DNA of 39,670 nucleotides from Collinsella aerofaciens (GTDB lineage Bacteria; Actinomycetota; Coriobacteriia; Coriobacteriales; Coriobacteriaceae), in contig NZ_JAQLEM010000021.1 of the NCBI RefSeq assembly GCF_028209885.1, positions 1 to 39,670 on the forward strand, read 5' to 3'. Under the pieces are notes generated by a model. That model was given only the letters and a program-made list of their open reading frames with translations, searched no databases and was not told where the DNA came from. A program made the translations under genes and the position numbers. This document shows, piece by piece, positions 32,647 to 39,670 of the stretch (within the stretch, counting starts at the first letter, position 1; every line of letters begins with the position of its first letter).

Positions 32647-34244
32647 TGTCCGAAACCCTCAATGCCCAGGATATCGCCAAGAAACTGCAGGAGCAGCTCA
32701 CGAGCCTCTCCGCGACGGTCGATACGCATGAGGTTTCAACGGTCGACGAGGTAGGCGACGGCATCGCGCGCGTCTCCGGCCTCAAGAGCGCCATGGCAGG
32801 CGAGCTTCTGGAGTTCAAGAGCTCCGATACCGGTGAGACCGTCTTCGGCCTTGCCCAGAACCTTGACCGTGACGAGGTCGGCGCCGTTCTGTTTGGTGCC
32901 GTCGACTCCATCAAGGAAGGCGACGAGTGCCGCACCACTGGCCGCATTATGGATATCCCCGTGAGCCGCGCCATGCTCGGCCGCGTCGTCAATCCGCTCG
33001 GCCAGCCCATCGACGGCCTGGGCGACATCGTCGCCACGCACCGTCGCCCCATCGAGTTCAAGGCCCCCGGCGTCATCGACCGTACCCCGGTGTGTGAGCC
33101 GGTTCAGACCGGTCTGCTCGCTATCGACTCCATGGTGCCTATTGGCCGCGGTCAGCGTGAGCTCATCATCGGTGACCGTAAGACCGGTAAGACCGCCATC
33201 GCCATCGACGCTATCCTCAACCAGCGCGGCAAGGGCATGGTCTGCATCTATGTCGCCATCGGCCAGAAGGCCTCCACGGTTGCCAACATCCGCGAGACCC
33301 TCGCTCAGCACGGTGCGCTCGACTACACCATCATCGTTTCGGCCACTGCTGCCGATTCCGCCCCTATGCAGTACATCGCGCCTATGGCCGGTGCCGCTAT
33401 TGGCGAGTTCTTTATGTACAACGGCGAGGACGGCAAGCCCGCCAGCGAGACCAACCCCGGCGGCCACGTGCTCGTCATCTACGATGACCTGTCCAAGCAG
33501 GCTGTGGCCTACCGTCAGATGTCGCTGACGCTGCATCGTCCGCCCGGACGCGAGGCCTATCCTGGCGACATCTTCTACCTGCACTCTCGTCTGCTCGAGC
33601 GTGCCGTCAAGATGTCCAAGAAGAACGGTTACGGCTCCATGACGGCACTGCCGATCATCGAGACCCAGGACGGCGACGTCTCGGCCTACATTCCGACCAA
33701 CGTCATTTCCATTACCGATGGTCAGATTTACCTGCAGTCCGAGCTCTTCTTCCAGGGTCAGCGCCCGGCAGTCGACGTGGGTATCTCCGTGTCCCGCGTC
33801 GGTGGCGATGCGCAGACCAAGGCCATGAAGCAGGTCGCCGGCAACCTCCGTCTGGACCTCGCTTCCTATCAGGAGCTCGCTGGCTTTACGCAGTTCGGCT
33901 CCGACCTCGACGAGGCTACTCAGAAGCAGCTGACCCACGGTGCTCGCATGACCGAGCTCCTGAAGCAGCCGCGTTACAAGCCGTTTGAGGTTGGCGAGCA
34001 GATCGTTACGCTGTTCGCTGGCAACGAGGGCTTCCTGGATGACCTGGAGATCGCCGACGTGCTGCCTTTCCGTGCCGAGCTCATCGAGTACATGGACAAT
34101 GGCTTTGGTTCGCTGCTCGACAAGGTTCGCGCCAAGAAGATCGATGATGACACCAAGGCTGAGCTCTTGCGCGTCATCGGCGACTTCAAGCAGCAGTTCA
34201 TGGCCAAGCACCATTCGGATGTTTCTGGATCAGAGGAGAACTAA
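32646..34244 (+). CDS. atpA: ATP synthase F1 subunit alpha
   Basis: A 532-residue regulatory nucleotide-binding subunit. The P-loop [11 protein letters not shown] lies near residues 176-186, and the arginine-finger region [10 protein letters not shown] and [16 protein letters not shown] are intact. It pairs with beta to form the catalytic interfaces. Length is a little above the usual 500-515, mainly from the C-terminus. The ATG at 32646 follows ggaggtga at ideal spacing, within the end of atpH. Confidence 0.96.
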   Translation: MSETLNAQDIAKKLQEQLTSLSATVDTHEVSTVDEVGDGIARVSGLKSAMAGELLEFKSSDTGETVFGLAQNLDRDEVGAVLFGAVDSIKEGDECRTTGRIMDIPVSRAMLGRVVNPLGQPIDGLGDIVATHRRPIEFKAPGVIDRTPVCEPVQTGLLAIDSMVPIGRGQRELIIGDRKTGKTAIAIDAILNQRGKGMVCIYVAIGQKASTVANIRETLAQHGALDYTIIVSATAADSAPMQYIAPMAGAAIGEFFMYNGEDGKPASETNPGGHVLVIYDDLSKQAVAYRQMSLTLHRPPGREAYPGDIFYLHSRLLERAVKMSKKNGYGSMTALPIIETQDGDVSAYIPTNVISITDGQIYLQSELFFQGQRPAVDVGISVSRVGGDAQTKAMKQVAGNLRLDLASYQELAGFTQFGSDLDEATQKQLTHGARMTELLKQPRYKPFEVGEQIVTLFAGNEGFLDDLEIADVLPFRAELIEYMDNGFGSLLDKVRAKKIDDDTKAELLRVIGDFKQQFMAKHHSDVSGSEEN

Positions 34245-34249
34245 GCCCC

Positions 34250-36612
<2,363 letters not shown>

Positions 36613-36615
36613 GTT

Positions 36616-37008
36616 ATGCGTATCCGCATCGTGTGCCCCGTGAGCTGCGCCTATGAGGGCGACGCTGCGTTTGTGTCGATTCCGTCCACGGATGGCGAGT
36701 TTGGCGTTCTGCCTGCTCACTCCAGCGAGATCTGCACGATCGACCGCGGTTACGTTCGCGTTTCCGATAAGGCCATGGGCACTGTCGACCACACGTTTGC
36801 CGTGGCCGGCGGCTATGCCCAGGTTGCGGACGATGTCGTGACCGTTCTCGCCGAGCGCGCTTGCGATTTGGCGACCGTCGATGCCGACAAGCTTAAAGCT
36901 GATATTCAAGGTTTTGAAGAGAAGCTGGGTAATTTGTCGGAGGATGATGCACGCCGCGCCTACCTCTATAATGAAATCGCATGGTGTAAGCTCAAGCTTG
37001 CCCAATAG
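36616..37008 (+). CDS. atpC: ATP synthase F1 subunit epsilon
   Basis: A 130-residue subunit with the N-terminal beta-sandwich (GEFGVLPAHS, the family hallmark) and a C-terminal helix pair (ADKLKADIQGFEEKLG). It is the last gene of the operon and can act as a brake on ATP hydrolysis. The ATG at 36616 lies three bases after atpD, with gggagaag upstream. A strong terminator follows. Confidence 0.92.
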   Translation: MRIRIVCPVSCAYEGDAAFVSIPSTDGEFGVLPAHSSEICTIDRGYVRVSDKAMGTVDHTFAVAGGYAQVADDVVTVLAERACDLATVDADKLKADIQGFEEKLGNLSEDDARRAYLYNEIAWCKLKLAQ

Positions 37009-37044
37009 TCAAACGATTTAGCGTTCGACCATTTGCGAACACAT

Positions 37045-37083
37045 CATGCCCGGGATGGCCCAGCCATCCCGGGCATGCTTTTT
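37045..37083 (+). terminator. Terminator of the ATP synthase operon
   Basis: atgcccgggatggc (37046-37059) and gccatcccgggcat (37063-37076) pair perfectly over a 3-base loop, extended by a c-g pair, with cttttt after. It lies just before murA, whose own promoter is therefore expected within or upstream of this gap, or transcription partly reads through. Confidence 0.92.
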
Positions 37084-37096
37084 GAAAGGGTAGACC

Positions 37097-38380
37097 TTGG
37101 ATATTATCCGCGTTGAGGGTGGCCACGCCATCGGAGGCTCCGTGCCCGTTTCGGGCGCCAAGAACTCCGCACTCAAACTCATGGCGGCAACGCTTCTGGC
37201 GCCGGGCAAGACGACGCTGCAGAACGTGCCCGATATTTCCGATGTCCACGTGATGGGCAAGGTGCTCAAGGGCATGGGCGCTACGATCGATGTTCTCGAC
37301 GAGCACACGCTCGAGATTGATACCTCTCAGGTCGATTCTTGGGAGGCCCCCTACGAGCTCGTTGCCAAGATGCGTGCTTCCACCGCCGTCATGGGACCCC
37401 TGCTGGGTCGCTTCCATCGCGCCAAAATTGCCATGCCGGGCGGCTGCAACCTGGGTGCTCGCAAGATCGATATGCACATTCTTGGTCTTGAGGCCCTGGG
37501 CGTTGAGTTCGATACCGCCCACGGTTACATCAACGCTAATGCGCCCCAAGGTCTGCGCGGTACCACCGTCACGCTCGAGTTCGCCAGCGTCGGTGCGACC
37601 GAGAACCTCATCATGGCCTCTGTGCGCGCACAGGGTACCACGGTTATCGACAATGCCGCCCGCGAGCCCGAGATCGTCGATCTCGCTAACATGCTCAACG
37701 AGATGGGCGCCAAGATTGTTGGCGCCGGTACGCCCGTCGTGACCATCGAGGGCGTGGAAGAGCTGCATCCTGTTACCCATCGCGTAGTGGGCGACCGCAT
37801 CGAGGCCGGTACCTTTATCGTCGCCGGTGCGCTGATGGCCGACGATCGCGGTGTTGACGTCACGGGTTTTTGCCCCATTCACTTGGGCATGGTTCTCAAG
37901 AAGATGGAGCTTATGGGCATCGATTGCGAGCGTACCGACGACGGCGTCCATGTGAACCGTGCCGAGCGTATCAAGCCGGTCGATATCCAGACGCTTCCGT
38001 TCCCCGGTTTCCCGACCGACATGCAGGCGCAGATTATGGTACTCTCCGCCCTTGCCGATGGCAGTTCCGTTATTACCGAAAACATCTTCGAGAATCGCTT
38101 TATGTTTGCCTCTGAGCTGGTGCGCATGGGTGCCGACATTCGTATCGAGAGCCATCACGCCATGATTCATGGCGTCAAGGGCTTCTCGGGTGCACAGGTT
38201 ACCTCGCCCGATCTGCGTGGCGGAGCGGCCCTCGTCGTAGCGGGCTTGATCGCCGACGGGACGACCGAGGTTTCGGCCATTCATCACATCAAGCGCGGCT
38301 ACGAGCAGTTTGTCGAAAAGCTGCAGGCGCTCGGCGCGCATGTCGAGCATGCTACCGTCCCCGATCCCGTCATCTACTAA
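37097..38380 (+). CDS. murA: UDP-N-acetylglucosamine 1-carboxyvinyltransferase
   Basis: A 427-residue enzyme for the first committed step of peptidoglycan synthesis: transfer of enolpyruvate from PEP to UDP-GlcNAc. The substrate-binding GAKNSALKLMAATLL lies near residues 20-34. The active-site Cys is in MPGGCNLGARKIDMH near residue 117, so the enzyme should be fosfomycin-sensitive. Length is typical (about 420). The start is TTG at 37097, set by gaaaggg eight bases upstream and by the DIIRVEGG N-terminus. The atpC-murA order is common among Gram-positives. It may share an mRNA with the LCP gene, 12 bases away. Confidence 0.94.
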   Translation: MDIIRVEGGHAIGGSVPVSGAKNSALKLMAATLLAPGKTTLQNVPDISDVHVMGKVLKGMGATIDVLDEHTLEIDTSQVDSWEAPYELVAKMRASTAVMGPLLGRFHRAKIAMPGGCNLGARKIDMHILGLEALGVEFDTAHGYINANAPQGLRGTTVTLEFASVGATENLIMASVRAQGTTVIDNAAREPEIVDLANMLNEMGAKIVGAGTPVVTIEGVEELHPVTHRVVGDRIEAGTFIVAGALMADDRGVDVTGFCPIHLGMVLKKMELMGIDCERTDDGVHVNRAERIKPVDIQTLPFPGFPTDMQAQIMVLSALADGSSVITENIFENRFMFASELVRMGADIRIESHHAMIHGVKGFSGAQVTSPDLRGGAALVVAGLIADGTTEVSAIHHIKRGYEQFVEKLQALGAHVEHATVPDPVIY

Positions 38381-38392
38381 TACAGGTTGCCT

Positions 38393-39628
38393 ATGTTTAA
38401 TAAAAAGCCCCTCGCGGATACCGCCACCCGAAGACCCTCAACTGGTGCGCAGGCCAAGATCTACAGTCGCGATAACGTGGCTCGCTATTCCGAGCGCGCT
38501 CGCCAACGTCGTCGTAGCCACACGATTCGTCACGTCGCGCTCATTGTCGTGCTTGGCGTGCTGCTGAGTGCCACTACCGCTGCCGGCCTGTGGTTTGCCA
38601 CCATTATGGGCAAGCTCGGCGATTCTAATGTCATTACCGACAATCTGCGTCGGGTTCTGGTTGACACCGATGAGGCAAAGGATCCGTTCTACGTGCTGCT
38701 TCTTGGCACCGACGGCCGTCCGGGCGAGGATACGTATCGTGCCGACTCGATTATCCTGGCACGCATCGACCCCACGCAAAAGCAGGCGACGCTCATTTCC
38801 GTTCCGCGCGACACCAAGGTCGAGTACAAGGGCGAGACCATGAAGATCAACGCCTGCCATACCGTTGGCGGCGCCGAGGCCATGGTCGAGGCGGTCAACG
38901 AGCTGTGCGGTGTTCAGATTTCCCACTATGCCGAGGTCAGCTTCGACGGTATGCAGGCGCTGATTGATTCGGTTGGCGGTATCGACATTAACGCAACCGA
39001 TGATGTTGACGACCCCGAGCACCTGGATATTAAGATTACCGCTGGCCAGCAGCATATGGACGGTGCCACCGCCCTTACCTATGCCCGCTGCCGCTACACC
39101 TATGCCGACGGCGATTACACGCGCATGCGCCACCAGCGTCAGGTGCTTGGCGCCCTTGCCAACCAGATTCTCAATAACTTCGATGCCACGAAGATCTTTG
39201 GCCTGGTTAATTCGCTGTCCGATATGCTCGTAACCGATATGAGCGTTCAGGATATCGTGGCTACGGTCAACGCCATGCGCGGTATGGATGTCGACGGTAT
39301 CTACTCGGCCAACCTGCCCTCGTATGCCGACGACAGCACCATGATCGACGGTGTGAGCTACGTCTTTGTCTACGAGGACGAGCTCAAGGAAATGATGGAG
39401 CGCGTCGATGCCGGCAAGGATCCCAAGGGTCCCAACACCATGGGTCTTTCCGACGGTTCCAGCTCTACGATCGGCGACCTGAACAACAACACGTCTGACG
39501 ACTACGCAAACGGTACCGCAACCTCATCGGTCAGTTCTGACGATTCCGATGACTCAAGCGATTCGAGCGATTCGGACTACTACGAAGAGCCCACCGGCGA
39601 CGGCAACGGCTACGAAGCCAACTACTAG
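38393..39628 (+). CDS. LytR-CpsA-Psr (LCP) family cell-wall ligase
   Basis: A 411-residue membrane enzyme that probably transfers a lipid-linked glycopolymer to peptidoglycan. After a basic cytoplasmic N-terminus (RYSERARQRRRSH) there is one membrane helix (HVALIVVLGVLLSATTAAGLWFA, about residues 46-68). The LCP domain (residues 97-260) shows LLLGTDGRPGEDTYRADSII, ISVPRDTKV, GGIDINATDDV and ALTYARCRYTYADGDYTRMRHQRQVL, with the Asp and Arg residues that bind the pyrophosphate of the lipid substrate. The last 65 residues are a Ser/Asp-rich, disordered tail. The ATG at 38393 is favoured over the TTG at 38387, with acagg upstream. Confidence 0.88.
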   Translation: MFNKKPLADTATRRPSTGAQAKIYSRDNVARYSERARQRRRSHTIRHVALIVVLGVLLSATTAAGLWFATIMGKLGDSNVITDNLRRVLVDTDEAKDPFYVLLLGTDGRPGEDTYRADSIILARIDPTQKQATLISVPRDTKVEYKGETMKINACHTVGGAEAMVEAVNELCGVQISHYAEVSFDGMQALIDSVGGIDINATDDVDDPEHLDIKITAGQQHMDGATALTYARCRYTYADGDYTRMRHQRQVLGALANQILNNFDATKIFGLVNSLSDMLVTDMSVQDIVATVNAMRGMDVDGIYSANLPSYADDSTMIDGVSYVFVYEDELKEMMERVDAGKDPKGPNTMGLSDGSSSTIGDLNNNTSDDYANGTATSSVSSDDSDDSSDSSDSDYYEEPTGDGNGYEANY

Positions 39629-39658
39629 GGTTACGCGGGCTTACCAGCCCGCGTAACC
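39629..39658 (+). terminator. Terminator-like perfect hairpin after the LCP gene
   Basis: ggttacgcgggct and agcccgcgtaacc pair over all 13 positions around tacc. No T-tract follows; instead gacgctgc is seen at the window end, as in the 3' elements at 6521 and 24040. Confidence 0.6.
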
Positions 39659-39670
39659 AGTTGACGCTGC

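Noticed and set aside
32736..34214. A 492-codon minus-strand open frame opposite atpA (and similar ones opposite atpD and murA)
   Set aside because: Shadow frames opposite highly conserved genes.

Overview
The window looks like chromosome from a gut actinobacterium of the class Coriobacteriia, most likely Collinsella or a close relative. The basis is high G+C coding sequence, an F-type ATP synthase operon followed directly by murA, Coriobacteriia-style PrfA and PrmC sequences, and a giant LPxTG adhesin of the kind seen in gut Gram-positives. This placement is by recognition, not by a search.

Left part (1-11146), small metabolic units: a pyridoxal/pyridoxamine kinase overlapping a Cys-rich TIGR04076 protein; a low-molecular-weight tyrosine phosphatase and an MFS exporter on the minus strand; a fusion of an LpdD-like domain (prenyl-flavin chaperone family) with a type I isopentenyl-diphosphate isomerase domain, under its own strong promoter; an acidic single-pass membrane protein; an aldose-1-epimerase-like protein; a three-gene polar amino acid ABC transporter; and an M20 metallopeptidase. 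The gaps between these units carry recurring palindromic repeats.

Middle (11147-22700): one surface protein of about 3,600 residues fills 11 kb. It has a signal peptide, a fibro-slime domain, two SpaA-type domains, 19 tandem FctA/Spy0128-type repeats, and an LPYTG sortase signal. A one-base frameshift near 11840 separates the signal peptide from the rest in this sequence. A strong terminator and a decayed IS1595-like transposase follow.

Right part (22937-39670), housekeeping: prfA, prmC (with an unusual acidic insert of about 120 residues), a higBA-like toxin-antitoxin pair, tsaC, glpK and upp; then the ATP synthase operon (an atpI-like gene, then atpB, E, F, H, A, G, D, C) from a clear promoter; then murA and an LCP-family cell-wall ligase. 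PrfA, PrmC and TsaC act in translation termination and tRNA modification. The ATP synthase c subunit looks proton-type. MurA and LCP act at the start and the end of cell-wall assembly.

The most unusual items are the LpdD-IDI fusion, whose IDI domain keeps the metal ligands but has Ala where the catalytic Cys should be; the rearranged repeat blocks and frameshift of the adhesin; a recurrent composite element downstream of genes; and a dispersed intergenic repeat found in frame inside the M20 peptidase gene.
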